Shown piece after piece: positions 11,501 to 24,268 of a stretch of 64,000 bases of DNA. The first letter of the stretch is position 1, and each line of letters begins with the position of its first letter. This stretch comes from Bombus terrestris (lineage: Eukaryota > Arthropoda > Insecta > Hymenoptera > Apidae), in NCBI RefSeq assembly GCF_910591885.1, contig NC_063275.1:2592501-2656500 (forward strand), written 5' to 3'. The position numbers were made by a program, and so were the translations under genes. The notes beneath the pieces are model-generated. The model saw nothing but the letters and a program-made list of their open reading frames with translations, made no database searches and was not told the DNA's origin.

Positions 11501-14500
11501 CCGAACGTCAGCTGCGTTGCTCGCGTATCGCTCGTACCGTATATGGCGTCTGAACGATATTGCTAAATTATTTACACACATACGGAGGATGTGTATGTAA
11601 ACAGTCGACGCATCGTCATCGATTTTAATCGTTCGCGATAATACGATATTAAGTTTGCACGTTAAAAGAGAAAGGCCGATCAAATATCCCATTACCTTGC
11701 TAATAGGTATGACATAAAAGAATCATCAGGCGAGTGTGTACGAGTTTCGTGACGGGTGATGGCGGTCGTAATTTCCTGAAATATTTTGCCTGGGAAACGT
11801 GATACCCAGATTGTCCGAATCCGGTAACGAGATCCATTAGCCGAATTCTCCATCATCTTGGATGAAAAAAAAAAAGAGAATATCAGAAAAACTTTCTCCG
11901 ATCGTCTTCTTGGTCCTTTTATTTTCAATGTCAGCGGAACGGGACAAAAACTACCCGAGGATCGAGAAAATGATAGAAATTTCGCTGGACAGCGTTGTCA
12001 GATGTATTTATATCGGAGATATAAGAATAACGGGCAATCGCATCTGCATTTTCTGTATCGCTATCGCGCTCGCTATCGATCAGAGATAGTCACGGAATAA
12101 CGCGCCGCTCTATTCTAATATAATCGCAATCTCATTTGTGCAACACGCTCTTCTTTTAATTTCTATATGAATATTTACAAATTGGGACGTTCCCACACAT
12201 ATCATTGCCATATATTTTCCATTTCTTTCCACTCGGCCGCTCTAGCTTTAGCATGCGATGCTGTACAATTATGCGTTTGATATACAGGGTGTCTCAGTGA
12301 ATCTGTTACAAAGCGATATCTCTGTAATTATTAATAACACGAAAAAATGATGGAGAGACAAATTGATTGGTTCTGTGGGACGCTTATTACGGTTTTTTTG
12401 TTCTTCTCGTATGTTTCGAGATTTCCTTATTTTCGTAATTTCTTTTTCTTTTGATCGAACCTTATACTTTTATTTCGATATCCTTTTAAAGCTTAAAAAA
12501 CAAATTCACGGACTTTATTAACCTAACGAACCGATCGTTTAACTCGCACTTATTTCGATCGACGTACGTATTTCGAACGTACCAAAATCGTATTAATCTT
12601 CGAGTGGATTTATTCAAATGCCGGGGACATTATTCCCACACAACAAACGAATTACAGAGAAATAATTTTTCTTCGAAATATGTCAACTGGAATGAAAAAT
12701 GATCGGTACGCTTAACGAAGCCAATGAATTTGCCTTTTTAAGATCTAAAGGGATATCGAACAAAAATCATAAGGTTTCATTAAAAAAAAAAAAAAAACGA
12801 TGAAGAAGCGAATCAGACCAGGAATTAAATAATTTATCCACCTGTCGTTTCCTCTATTATTTTCCAATATATTGGTTATATTAATAATAATCTTCAAGAC
12901 ATCGTTTCGTAAGAAAATGACTGAAAAACCTCGTACAATACGGCCGGTTCAAAGTCGATCAACCACGTGTTTTAACGATCGATTCGTAAACACGGTTGGC
13001 TCATCGTTTAGCGCGATTACTAATTTCGCGTTATGCGACTAATCGTCGGTACAGTCTGTTGTCTCGACGCATCGTTTAGCGAACTTTGAGCGCAATTCCT
13101 AACACGTCGTTGAGTCCCCTCCATGTTGTTCTCACGCGGATTGTATTTTAATGAATAGGACGCGGACAAGGCACTGTTTGTACGCGCTACGTCTCCACGC
13201 GTACGTACACACATGCGGCAGTCGAGTGGATTCCTCGACGATCGATGAAAATTGAAATAGAAAATCTGATTTCATCGACGAAAATGGAAGGAAGAAACGG
13301 CGCGCGTATCGCATTAACGCGACGCCGTACGACGACCACGCGGACTGTGCAAAAGCATCAGCGGCGTGTTCTATCCTGGAGGCTAGCGCGACTTTCACCT
13401 TTCACCTCGGTGAAGCACGACGACTCGCCGCGCGCCGGTTCACTTCTCGAACCTTTGCCCGAACGAGAAACGGGAAACGACGAAGAAGGAACGGCGAGCA
13501 ACGAACGGTGGACAACGTGCGGGTGTTTCTGAGGGAAGAACAGCGCGTCGTGATCGGAACACGTCCGCTATCAGCGTGACGAGCGCACGATCGATCGGCC
13601 GAGTATGCACGGTACCGTCACGATTCGGTTTCACCGTCGTGCCGCGACGAATCGAATCCGCATCCGAGAGATATCGATGGAAAGCATCCGGGGATGCAGC
13701 CAGGTATTCCTCTCGTAACTCGTGAAAAGCGACAGTGTTTCGAATTTTCCTAGCGAGCACGGACTTGTATTAGTACGATCGAGTCGATTCGAGTCACGAG
13801 GAGAAAACGAAACGTCCCGTTAATCTTAATGGTTTCGTTTCTTTCGAGATTTCCGGCATACGGAAGCTGTGAACGTCCTCTCTTCGTCACCTTGGCGATC
13901 GTAACACGTGCGCGTAATACGGTTCCTGATTTTCTCACGAAAACGATTCCTATCCGAACCGATTGTGCTTACTTTCTCTGCGTCGTTGAATACCGTCCAA
14001 AATAAGAAAAAAGAGAAAACAGACCTTTTTCAAACGCCGAAATAGGCGAAGTTACGTAGAATCGTTTGACTGAGCAAAACACTGCGTCAGAGTATTGAGA
14101 TATACCCGGAGGCGGATGGAATAAAGAAGCTTCTTCTCTTCGTATAAAAGCTTCTCCTTTGCGTGCAAACGACAGCGAATTAGCCATGGGTCGAGTCGTA
14201 TTCATGTTTCGACCGAATTTCTCAAATTACAGCACGGATAGGAGATTAGGAGATTGCCGGTTCCTCGTAATCTGATCTGACGAAACGTCGCAAGACCGGC
14301 ACACGTACGTGGGAAGAGCAAAACAATGGTGGAAACGGCCTTTCTCGGGACCAGAAAACTGTTTAACGATTGTGCCTTGCGAGATGCTCTCGTTAAGCTT
14401 TCTGTCGAAACGATGATTTATGTGGAAACGAGCCGAGATACCGTCGATACGACCAAACAGCATCAGACAAAATTATCGTTCACGTGATGTCGTATCTGCG

Positions 14501-14830
14501 GAAGTCCTAGGCTTCGCGCGATATTCCGCGATAAAATGTTACGTATTGTAAATTAGGGCGGCGCTCGTTAGCCTTTCGCGTCACAAAGGCAAGCGAACTG
14601 GATAACAACCGGTTGCACCCTCCATTGTCTTTACTCGTATGGCAGGAAACGAGTTCGCGGCCTTGAAACGTACACGCGAAAGACATAAGATTTCGTATCT
14701 TCGTTAACTTCTTTAACTGACTTCGTTCGATGTTTCTTCGATCGACGAATCGCTATCGACTATACTTGTTCCTACTGAAATATTTCCACGAACGATTTAT
14801 ATAAGAATCGAGTCGTCAAAGAGATGATTA
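8559..14830 (+). other. Probable first intron of the ZP-protein gene
   Basis: No convincing coding exon is seen on either strand. ORFs of 60-150 codons here have no recognisable domain. The stretch contains an oligo(A) run at 12781-12796 and a possible decayed transposon start near 12284. It may hold enhancers; none can be named from sequence alone. Confidence 0.45.
12284..12796. mobile_element. Possible decayed transposable-element fragment
   Basis: The string TACAGGGTGTCTCAGTGAAT resembles the CAGGGTGTCCCA-type start common to several insect repeat families. About 500 bp downstream is a 16-base oligo(A) run. No coding region or clear target duplication could be found. This is a weak call from motif resemblance only. 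Confidence 0.25.
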
Positions 14831-14849
14831 CAGGTTACAGATAAAGAGG

Positions 14850-17800
14850 ATGAAGAAGATCGCAGCGTTGCTGACCGTTGCTGGTCTCGTGGCCGTAGCC
14901 GTGTGCCAGGAATACATGCCAGGGGGACATGCGTTGTTCGTGAGAACGTCATCATCCGCAGTCGGTAAGAAAGATACAGATCGAATCGTCGAGTCTGCCT
15001 CGATTACGATTGAGATCGGGAGGGAAGAAAGCGATAACGTAGGATAACAAGTTTGCGAATGTTTTGATCAAAGTAATCGTTTAAAATCCATCAGCACACT
15101 CGAGAATCCAGCGAGCTGCCCCGGTATCGGCCGCAGACGTGATGGCGCAAAATATCCTAGAGTGGATTCAAGGGATCTACCAACAGGGCGCACGTAAACG
15201 TACGTTCTCCACAAGGAGCAGCTTACCCTCTTGAGAGGCAAACGCTAGAACACAAAAAATGCAATTTCCAAAGCAATGCGTCCTCCAGTAGTCTTTATCC
15301 TTTCACCGATCCTCTTTCGACCTCTTCAGTCTTCTGATACGCCAATCATGCTTTTTACCTCCGCGAGGAATCAACTCTACGATTTTGTTAATCGTCGACG
15401 ATAATTAGGTCACTTTGTTACGGAAACCTGCGACATACGTATGCATGTGTAAAAGTAGAGAGACGCTGAAGACGTTAAAGCTGCGTTTAAGGGCGAACGA
15501 AAACGGTGCTGATATTTGGACGAGTCAGTGACCCGGAAGCTCTGAAGAGATTTGCGAAACTTTCGACGATCGTAGTAAGATCGTTCGGAAGAATAACCGT
15601 CATTTTGAAAATGCAATTAACCACATTTTAACGTGGATCCGCACTAATGCACGCTTATTAGCCGTTTCACAGCATATTACCGATAGAATCACACGGCAAA
15701 ACTCACATCTAATAGAGGCATTTCAATCGAATTTTCAATATAACGAGCAGCGTTGCGCTCGTAAGCACGTGTAACGACGCATCTAGAATTAGAAAATAGA
15801 CGGGTGTTACGAGAGGCTAAACGCAGATATCGAGGAACTTTCATACAGCAACTCGTACCATTTGAACTTAAAGGTTGTCGTTGGGCGTCGAATCGCGAGG
15901 CTTTTCAAATGCTATGCGCGATGCACTGATGTGTCAAGAATTGTCACAGCCGAGATCGTTCGTTTTGCAGCTCGTCAGCAGTCGGATCCTCCAGGATATC
16001 TACCGCCGTATAGCACACAAAGACCACCGGAGAAACCTCGACCTTTCCAAGCGCCCTCGACCAGCCAGCAACCAGCTTATACGACTCCTACTCAGAACCA
16101 GGCGACGAATTATCCTTACCAGAGACCGTCACCGAACGTCGGTCCATCATCCGGTCAGTCGACCGTACAACCATCGCAGTTCTCCACCCAAAGATCGACG
16201 TATCTTCCACCGAACAACCAATCACCCTACGTACCATCCTCTTACAATCCTCGTCCTACCACGACACCGTCCTATTCGAACACTGGCTCTTCCGCTTTCC
16301 CGCCGTATAGCTCCACTCCTCAACAACCCTCCGCTGGAATCTCGACCAGTTACGGTTACTCGACACCAGGCCTTACCACCAGTGCACCCGGTAGATTCTC
16401 CACGCCTTCCGGTTTCTCCACTACTTATGGCTATTCGACTCAAAGGCCAAGTCCTACCTACGTGCCATCCGCGCAAGGATCAGCTTTTAACGATGGATAT
16501 ACCATAACCAACGGTTATCCGACCGCTGGCGCCGGGGCCAATTCCTACGATCAAAGTGCCGCGGCTGGATATCCTTCCTCGCCGAGTAGCTACCCTTCCT
16601 CTACTCCTGGTGGAGCGTTCCCTCCTCAAAATACCGGCAGTGCAACCGGCGGAACCAATGTCGTGAAACCCCCTGGAACCTCCTCGACCGGAGTTGCAAC
16701 CGGCCCTGGCGGAGAAGGTGAGCTTCTCTTCTTCGGGTTAGCTTTGGCTGTTGCTTTCTCCTCTCGATGAAACTACAGAGGCGAGAGCGAAACGCCGAGA
16801 GTCACGGAATAACGTGAGCGTAATCGAATTTCATTCGCTGTCGTAGAATCGATCGCTTCTGGAACAGCCGAGGGAAACGCGGAAGACGATGACTTGAAAC
16901 ACCCGCCGCATATTCACGCTCTCGATGTCGAGTGCAGCAAGACTATGATGACTATCAACATCGAGTTCAATCGCGTTTTTGACGGAGTCATTTATTCGAA
17001 GGTGAGCAACAACGTATGGCTAAATGTAAACTGTAAACAACGGGACGCCTGATATTCATCGTTATGTACGTTTGCAGGGATTCTTTACGAATCCAGATTG
17101 CAGGTACGTGGCACAGAATTCCGGACAAACTCGATATTCGTTCACGTTGAGTCTAAATTCCTGCGGCACCCAATTCATCAACGATTTCGCGGGACAAGCT
17201 GGCCAAGCATACTTGGAGAACGTACTCGTCTTACAGGTAGATCCGTTTCGTGCGACTACAAAACGACGCGAAGCTTCCTTATCATCGTTTCGATGACGTT
17301 CCTGTCACTTACGTTTCCTTCGATGTTTCTTTCTTCGTTTCGTTCCGTTCAGAACGAACCAGGTATACAAGAAGTTTGGGACACGGTACGCAGAGTTCGT
17401 TGCCTCTGGGAAGGAAACATCAATAAAGCCCTGACGGTTAACTTCTCCGTGGACATGTTGAATCAAGAAATAGTAACGTTCAGCGGTGACACAGCGAGCG
17501 CTAAGTTGGATATACAAGTGGGAAGGGGACCGTTCGCGCCTACTGCCGATGGCCTCGTTAAGATCGGAGAGACCATGACTTTGGTCGTTTCCGTAGAAGG
17601 AGATCCCGCCTTCGATCTCCAGGTATCGACCAGCTTTTGTAATGCGAACGAAAACGCTTTCTGTTTTTATCGTTCTTAATCGTACTGATGGATCTGTATG
17701 CTTTAAGGTTCGTGACTGTATTGCTCGCGACGAATCTTCCACCAACACGTTACAACTGACGGACGAAATGGGATGTATATTGAAACCTAAATTATTCGGT

Positions 17801-18422
17801 GCATTCCAAAAGACGAACGATACCGGAAATACGGGGGCATCGATTATCGCGTACGCGTACTTTCAAGCTTTTAAATTCCCCGATGTGATGGACCTGCTCA
17901 TCGAATGCAACGTGGAATTGTGCAAGACCGATTGCGAACCATGTTCAAATACCAATCAGGTAATCCCATTAAAATGTAATCGTAATAATCAAACGTAATA
18001 ATCGGTTATGTATATTCTCGTAACTTACCTATTTCAGTTATCAGTTTAAATCAAAACGTTATACTGCTTGGTCTTTTCAGCAAATCGAACCGGGTAGACG
18101 GCGACGATCGATAATGTCGACATCGACAAATGCGACATCGAACAGTTCGGCCGTGCCACTCTCGGATCCGATACGCGTCGCTCGTGGCTTCAAAGTAATC
18201 ATGGTGGAAGACTTGAGCAAAGCTAGCAACCAAGTTTTGGAACAGCTCGAAGAAACTGTCGTTGAGGAAGTTGCAAGAAGCTTGAACGTTTGCATGACAC
18301 ACAGTGGCTTTTATACCGCGATCTCGTTTTTCTTGACTACCATTCTCGTCACTACTACCAGTGCAGTTACGCTTTACGTCAAGTTACAACGAGTATACGG
18401 ATCGAAAGTCATCTATTCGTAG
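14850..18422 (+). CDS. ZP-domain apical extracellular-matrix/cuticle protein, seven coding exons, 679 aa
   Basis: Type I membrane protein expected at the apical surface of epidermis or trachea, where insect ZP proteins link cells to cuticle. Exons: 14850-14964, 15971-16717, 16847-17001, 17078-17236, 17353-17622, 17708-17959, 18081-18422. They total 2040 bases, all GT-AG with consistent phases. Residues 1-19 are a signal peptide (MKKIAALLTVAGLVAVAVCQ). Residues about 40-285 are a Pro/Ser/Tyr/Thr-rich low-complexity linker. The ZP module runs from about 314 to 560 (LDVECSK...RYSFTLSLNSCGTQF...VRCLW...VRDC...MGCILKP) with ten cysteines. A furin-type site RRRR|S is at 572-576 and a transmembrane helix at about 645-666. 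Family knowledge: cleavage at such sites releases ZP proteins for polymerisation. It resembles Drosophila Piopio/Papillote-type ZP proteins, but the ortholog cannot be fixed, so no symbol is given. The exon 2 and exon 3 acceptors have nearby alternatives. Confidence 0.88.
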
Positions 18423-19409
18423 AAATTTCACTCGGTGTCGACAAATGATCACGGCTGATCGACTGACGTTACGATCACGACTATCCGTTAGCGTTCGTAT
18501 CTTTCGTTACAAGCTATCGGCTTCCTAACGTGCCTGTCTTTCGTATTAGGTTTCATCTTCATCGCTCGTAATCTAGAATGACAAGCTGCACACAAGAGAG
18601 AATCGATGACGCGAAAAACACTTTATGATCGCAGTATAGCATTCTTGCGACATTTCTCGGGGGGTAACAACCACGTATTTTCGCTTTATTTATGTCGGTT
18701 ATATCACGTAGTTTCGTTTTAATACTGGTAATATCAATTTCACGTCATATTTCTCTTGTGCCGAAGTTTTTAGATGTCCAACTGCCGTACTTCAACAAAA
18801 CTAAAATTAAGTTTTTTATTTGAAACACGAAGCGACGGCAAATTTTCAACATAGTACTTGTAAATTGTCAAATGTGCCTGTTATTTACAACGGTGTTTTG
18901 ACGATAAACGCCGTTCGACAATGGTACGCAAATACATAAGTATATATATAACAATAACGAGAAAATCGTCGTACGCTTATAGTATTTTTTGTTTGTTTTT
19001 AATGTTTCGCTGAACTGTCGTTTTCCTTCGCATTGTTAGAGATACGACCGATCGTTAACAAGTACAACAAACATTACGATTAAGAATAACTTTACAATGT
19101 GGCAAGTATAATATATGTATACAAATTATATGTAGTAACAAATAATTCTTTCACTTTATGTTTACATCTTTATCGTCTGTTTACATTTTAGTTCTTAACC
19201 AACGAGTTATATTCATACTTTATAAATTTGTACAAAATTTCATCAATCATGCGTTTTATGTGTCATATAATTATCGACCGTATGAAATAAAAAATGGAAC
19301 AACGAAAAATGAAACGCTCTTTAACCACATCTTTCGTTAAAGAAATTTCCTTAATCAATCAGGTACAAACATATACACAAACAAGATATACATATATACA
19401 CATATACTG
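18423..19409. other. Convergent 3' flanks of the ZP gene and HEMK2
   Basis: AT-rich sequence between the ZP stop codon and the HEMK2 stop on the opposite strand. It should contain the 3' UTRs of both genes. No exon or repeat is recognised. Confidence 0.5.
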
Positions 19410-20048
19410 CTATTTTATTTTCGTAAAACTTAATATATACAGATGCTCTCCCCTGATTTTTCTTTCTGCTACTATCTTGCCTACCATGTTCAAATCCATA
19501 AATGTATGTAAAATGTTTTCGGGATCGTTCTCTTTAATAACTAACAGATAAAATATTCCAGTGTTCGATAGAATATCAGGAATTTTAGGAAACACTCGTT
19601 CCATAACTTTTCTACCATTTGTACCACCTGCCCAAGCTTTGAACAAAATCTGCTCGTTAGAAATTTCATCGTCGCTGGTCACCACATACGGTGGATTAAA
19701 TATCACGATATCAAAAACGCTATCGCTACGTATGCAGTTTAATAAATCCATCTGTACGACATCTATCTCTACCAAATTTTCGGCAGCAGTTTTCTTTGAA
19801 ATTTTACACGCATCGATATTGATATCGATCGCAAGATGGTAAGACTGGCAGTGTTTCTTCAGTGCCATTGCCAGAGCAGTAATTACAATACCAGATCCAC
19901 TACCTATCTCTAAACACATCACAGGTTTTGTAGCTTTTAGGGCCTCTAAATCAGCTTCTAAGGCATCTATCAAGAGGAAGGAATCCTCTGAAGGTTCATA
20001 AACTGATTCTAAATCTTTATCCGATAATCTAACTATCGGTGTATTCAT
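19410..20048 (-). CDS. N6AMT1: HEMK2/N6AMT1-type class I methyltransferase, 212 aa
   Basis: Class I SAM-dependent methyltransferase of the HemK/PrmC family. Family knowledge: eukaryotic HEMK2, paired with TRMT112, methylates the glutamine of the GGQ motif of release factor eRF1 in the cytoplasm. Seen: the SAM-binding loop CLEIGSGSGIVITAL and the catalytic NPPYVV motif, which binds the target amide. An upstream YEPSEDSFLL segment and a downstream AWAGGTNGR segment are typical of this subfamily. The length matches the human protein (about 214 aa). The start chosen is the ATG of MNTPIVRLSD at 20048; an in-frame upstream extension of 12 residues looks like leader sequence. It is a single uninterrupted exon. 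It lies 120 bp downstream of Snapin on the same strand. Confidence 0.93.
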   Translation of the reverse strand: MNTPIVRLSDKDLESVYEPSEDSFLLIDALEADLEALKATKPVMCLEIGSGSGIVITALAMALKKHCQSYHLAIDINIDACKISKKTAAENLVEIDVVQMDLLNCIRSDSVFDIVIFNPPYVVTSDDEISNEQILFKAWAGGTNGRKVMERVFPKIPDILSNTGIFYLLVIKENDPENILHTFMDLNMVGKIVAERKIRGEHLYILSFTKIK

Positions 20049-20168
20049 GATACATGGAAAATATATAGAAGAATTTTTGTACAATTTGTTCCTTTCTTAG
20101 ATATTTCTAAATTAAAGACAAAGCTAAAGAGGGACGTATCACAATTATTTTACACGTACTATTGTGCT

Positions 20169-20810
20169 TCATTCATATTCTTTAGAAACGTTAGCCCCTT
20201 TTTCTGTTTCCACTTGTTCTTCTGTACTTAAAATATTAGAGGCATTACCATATGGAGAGCTACGATCCAGTAAAGCTTTCCTTTTTACTGTATTTTTCTC
20301 CACTGCTTGGTGAATTTTATTCAATCGCTCTTGCGTACTTTGTAAAATGTTACTAACAATTGTGATTTTATGTTTAGCGTTAATCAACTTTTTAACATAA
20401 GAATCTGTTTCCAGTGGACACTGCAATACTTCGTTGATCCTCTGCAATTCTTCCGTCAACGATTCAATTCGTTGTTTTAATTCTATTTGACATATTCTGT
20501 GGAAATCAATGAATTTCAAAATAAGTAAGAAGTCAAAAGGTCGTACACGCCGATGCAGTACTCAAGTATTTCGAAAAACTTTGAAACGTTATATCAATAA
20601 CATGTCGAATGTTTACATCTATACCGCAATACATATTTAAGAAAAATACGTTACATACCTTGTGGCACGAATTCTTTCGTCTAATTGATCCACTGTAGGT
20701 TTCAAAAGACTCATAAGACCTTCTGTTAGAGCATCTCTCGTTGGATTCTCACAAAAATCGTCTATCTTGTCATCGATGGACGTATTATCACTCGCTGTAT
20801 CCACATCCAT
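20169..20810 (-). CDS. Snapin: Snapin (SNARE-associated protein, BLOC-1 subunit), two exons, 159 aa
   Basis: Small coiled-coil subunit of the BLOC-1 and BORC complexes, acting in lysosome-related organelle transport and synaptic vesicle priming (family knowledge). Exon 1 is 20810-20659 and ends with donor AG|GTATGT. Exon 2 is 20496-20169 and follows acceptor CCACAG|A. The total of 480 bases is in frame. Exon 1 gives MDVDTASDNTS...RDALTEGLMSLLKPTVDQLD, matching the LFAEGLLEFLRPAVQQLD region of vertebrate Snapin. Exon 2 carries ELKQRIESLTEELQRINE and YVKKLINAKHKI, matching the Snapin core. The C-terminus is about 20 residues longer than in human. The start is only about 170 bp from the divergent ORF at 20977, suggesting a shared bidirectional promoter. 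Confidence 0.93.
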
Positions 20811-20976
20811 GTTTTACTTCTTTCTATAATACGATACTTTCTAATCTTTCTACCGTTTTTCAGATGGCGCCACCTGCCACATTAGGTCTCTCATCGATTA
20901 GATTCTACGAGTTTTTCGTCCAGCAACTAACTAGAAATCTAGGGGAAATTTGCAATGCGCTTTCAAATGTTCCCAA

Positions 20977-21198
20977 ATGAGAAATATACGTCTCTTGCTA
21001 GGGCTTTCATATTTTATTTATACAGGTATGGTCATATTGAGTGGTATCGTACCTTATTACCTTTATCACGTTCCGAGCATCGAGTTTCGTATCAAATATA
21101 GGTTAGAATCGAATCGAATAACACATCAAAAATTTCAACCAAAAGGTTTGTTTATCGATGATACAATTTACACAGTTGTATTACGCAGATTGATGTAA
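20977..21198 (+). CDS. Small single-pass membrane protein ORF, 73 aa, unknown function
   Basis: The ORF starts MRNIRLLLGLSYFIYTG and has one hydrophobic segment (about residues 5-30) followed by a basic tail containing NRITHQKFQPKGLF. The NR...Q..QP.GL spacing after one N-terminal membrane helix faintly recalls SMIM20/MITRAC7 (a cytochrome oxidase assembly factor). The C-terminal WSDPF motif of that family is absent, so no name is given. It is divergent to Snapin. A CAG|GTATGG inside the ORF could be a splice donor, in which case the model is incomplete. It could also be a chance ORF. Confidence 0.4.
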   Translation: MRNIRLLLGLSYFIYTGMVILSGIVPYYLYHVPSIEFRIKYRLESNRITHQKFQPKGLFIDDTIYTVVLRRLM

Positions 21199-24100
21199 AT
21201 TTCACATAATATATCTTTGTGGAAGATTCGTTTTGATTTGCGCATTATTTAAACGTTGTTTGTGGAAAAAAAAAACAAACAGTTATTCTATGCATGCAAA
21301 TGAAAAAATGAATTTATGTATATGCTGCAAGAAATAGATGCTTATCAAGTGTAGTGGTATATACATACCTCCGCCGCAAAATAATTTTTTACATCATTGT
21401 CTATTACATACTTTATGAAAAAGCTGCGATGAAATTCTTAATCGTAACAGACTTTGAATATGATAATGAATATAAATGCGGATAATTAAACGCGTTTATT
21501 TGCGATAATATAATACGTATATATCGTGATATATTTAAATTACACAACACACAAATTACAGCGATTTACAAACATTATGAACAAAATTCTAGGAAATCGT
21601 GTAGGAAAATGCGTGAAATTTCGTCACAACAGCCTTGAATTTTCTATTTCGGTAAATGAGGTATATCTGTGTTAAGATTAATGTTGGCCTAGCAAACGGA
21701 TTGATCGAAGATCAGACATGGAAGAAGAGTGCCGAAAAAATGAGGTAATACGGGTTAAAAGGTCGCGAAGCAGATTTAACCCTTTATCTCGAAGAGTGTT
21801 AGCATAATTAATAGCATAGATTCGTGAATATTCATATACGTTTGTGAATTTGTTGTTTCTCAAATAGTACTTTCGAATATAAGAGGAAGGCAAAATTGCC
21901 TATCGGAAGTAATTGGAAACCGAAACGTGACATTTTTAAGTTAAACGCAAACATTTATAGTTGTTTCCGTAGCAGAAAACGGTAAAATCATAGAATAATT
22001 GTTATAATACGTACGTTTTTGCAACTAGTTGTGCGTTAGCCTTTCACATTTCGCTTAGGATAGCCGAATAAGAAGAAAGAAAGGAAGGATGGAAAAAAGA
22101 AAAGAATAAAGAGATCAAAAAAACACGACGAGGAACAAAAGGGAAGATATTACATTGCTTCGCGAAAATCTCTTTTTTTCGTTTTTAACTCACGATTAAG
22201 GAAAATCGTAGTTTTGTTATCTATCGTATCTATGTATGTATATATTACGCGTACCATTTTTCGCGAATGTAAATAAGATAAAATCGCAGAATCGACGCGA
22301 AAGTTACCGGTTCAAATATTTAAATCGCATATTATACAGATAATATTACACTAACTACATACGTATTGGATATGCATCGCTTTTTTACACGTATACACAC
22401 ATAAAAGTGCATAGACCTTTCAGCCGCAAAGAATGCGGCGTGACAGTTTTCGACGATTATACGTATATTTATATTTATATGCATACACATGTGTATACGT
22501 ACATACTTATACACGTATACAATATACATATACATACATATAATATACACATATACGTAGACGAAACGTACCTAAACGAATTTGTACATAAGGCATCACT
22601 ATAATAAGTCGACTCTTCTCGCGTAAGTCGTATCGAGAGCATGGTTATGGATCTAGCGATCGTTCGACAAAACCTAGATTGACTCTCCTCGTTGCGGAAC
22701 GGTGGGGATTCGATGCAAACGAATGCGAGCGACGGAAAATCGCGATAAAAAGATCACCAGTGAACAAACCACTTCTCAACTTAACTCGTTATAGACATAT
22801 CCTCATTATGTACACAAACAAATAAATTAACGCTTTCTTCGGAGCGGAGAATTTTCTATGCGCATTCTTATCGACGTTCGCGTCCTCTTGCAATCGGCTC
22901 CCTCGCTACTGTGGTTAGCTTAGTACAAAATAGATGCCATTATACTGCTGGCAGCAGCCGTTCTCGCAAAAAATTTAGCCTTTCTCACGTCTGATTGCTC
23001 CGTGTTCGAACGTTTGCTCGATTTACTTGTTCGCCTCGCACGAACGAAATAGACGGAATTTTAATATTTATCACCGACGAACATTCTAACGATACAGTTG
23101 CTCAAAATTACTCACATTCTCGAAAAATTACATTTCTGCTGCAATGTCGTCTCGTCGGTTGAACGACGCGCGTTCAGTTGACCTTTGCATGAACATCGGA
23201 TTTCAAGAAGAAGATATTTTATACGTCAACGAGTCCTGTAAATTGTAAATTATACGGCCGAAAGTAGAACGATCTACATAAATATATCGTAGTAAATCGG
23301 AACGTGCACGTTAGCGACAGGTGGAATTGTCGAAAACTTTCAACCATAGAACGCAGGCCGAATTAAAATTAGACGATTTTATTCACGAGTCGTCCACACC
23401 AATGAACATTATCAATTAAAGATTTACCTTGCATTTCAAGAGAATTTGAGACAAAAATGTTCGCTCTAACGTCGATAGGTATACGAATCTGCAAATTACG
23501 TACCTGACATTTCGTTTGTTTTTATTACGTCTATGGCGTAGTTCGGGCAACGAACGAAACTTCGCAATGCGACGAAACTTTCGAAATCTAAAGTCTCAGC
23601 GCTAAATGCAATTTATATTTATCGTTAACATTTATTTAAAAACGACTATCTTGAAACAGCAGAAAACACGTAGTAGAGCGGTAGTGGTCCAGCCACTACG
23701 ATCGTAACTGCGTGTATGCCTTTCATCGTATCGGGCGAACAAACACGGTAACGTATTCGTAATAACGAGCGGTAAATAAGCTATTATCTCGACGATTATC
23801 GTGTATCGAGACAAGCGATTAAGATTCGTAAAAAGCAGCGATCGAAACTATCGAAACCCTTCTCGTCGTCTCACGCATCGTTCAAGTCAGCGAAAGATTG
23901 AATCAAAGATTCTTCGTTAGCCAGGACACTCGTTTGTTTGTTTATGATTACTTTCCAATCACTGTCCACGAGAATGTAACAGAAAATAACGATGACGATT
24001 CGGAATATCGCGAAATCAGTTCGAACGAAAATATAATTAGAAATAAGAGAAACGCGCATAGAGACTCTCCAAGGATTTTCGGCCCAATACTCGAATTCGA

Positions 24101-24268
24101 GCTGGATTAAAAGAAAGAGTTAAGTTTGCAAATTTCTTCCTGGTAATCTGGGAGAGGCTCGAAGAGATCGGCATAGTTAGGAACGCGTACACTCGAAGAG
24201 TCGTTCGACGAAGACGAAGACGAAGACGGAGACGGAGACGGAGATGGAATCTCGGAAGAGCGGTATGG
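21199..24268. other. AT-rich flank, probably including the KLF 3' UTR
   Basis: No coding exon is recognised. The right part lies directly downstream of the KLF stop codon at 24269 on the minus strand and is probably a long 3' UTR. A TA/CA-rich microsatellite-like region lies at about 22445-22565. Short chance ORFs are not supported. Confidence 0.5.
22445..22565. repeat. AT/ACAT-rich simple sequence
   Basis: Degenerate alternating TATA/CATA/GTATAC sequence with long purine-pyrimidine alternation. The overlapping short ORFs rich in I, Y, H and M are products of this composition and are not genes. Confidence 0.7.

Noticed and set aside
20741..20980. 79-codon plus-strand ORF overlapping Snapin exon 1 antisense
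   Set aside because: The first part is antisense to Snapin coding sequence and the rest has no recognisable feature.
20977..21198. Naming the small ORF SMIM20/MITRAC7
   Set aside because: Only NR...Q..QP.GL spacing matches; the conserved C-terminal WSDPF is missing.
22332..22604. Ile/Tyr/His-rich ORFs on both strands
   Set aside because: Low-complexity TA/CA repeat composition.
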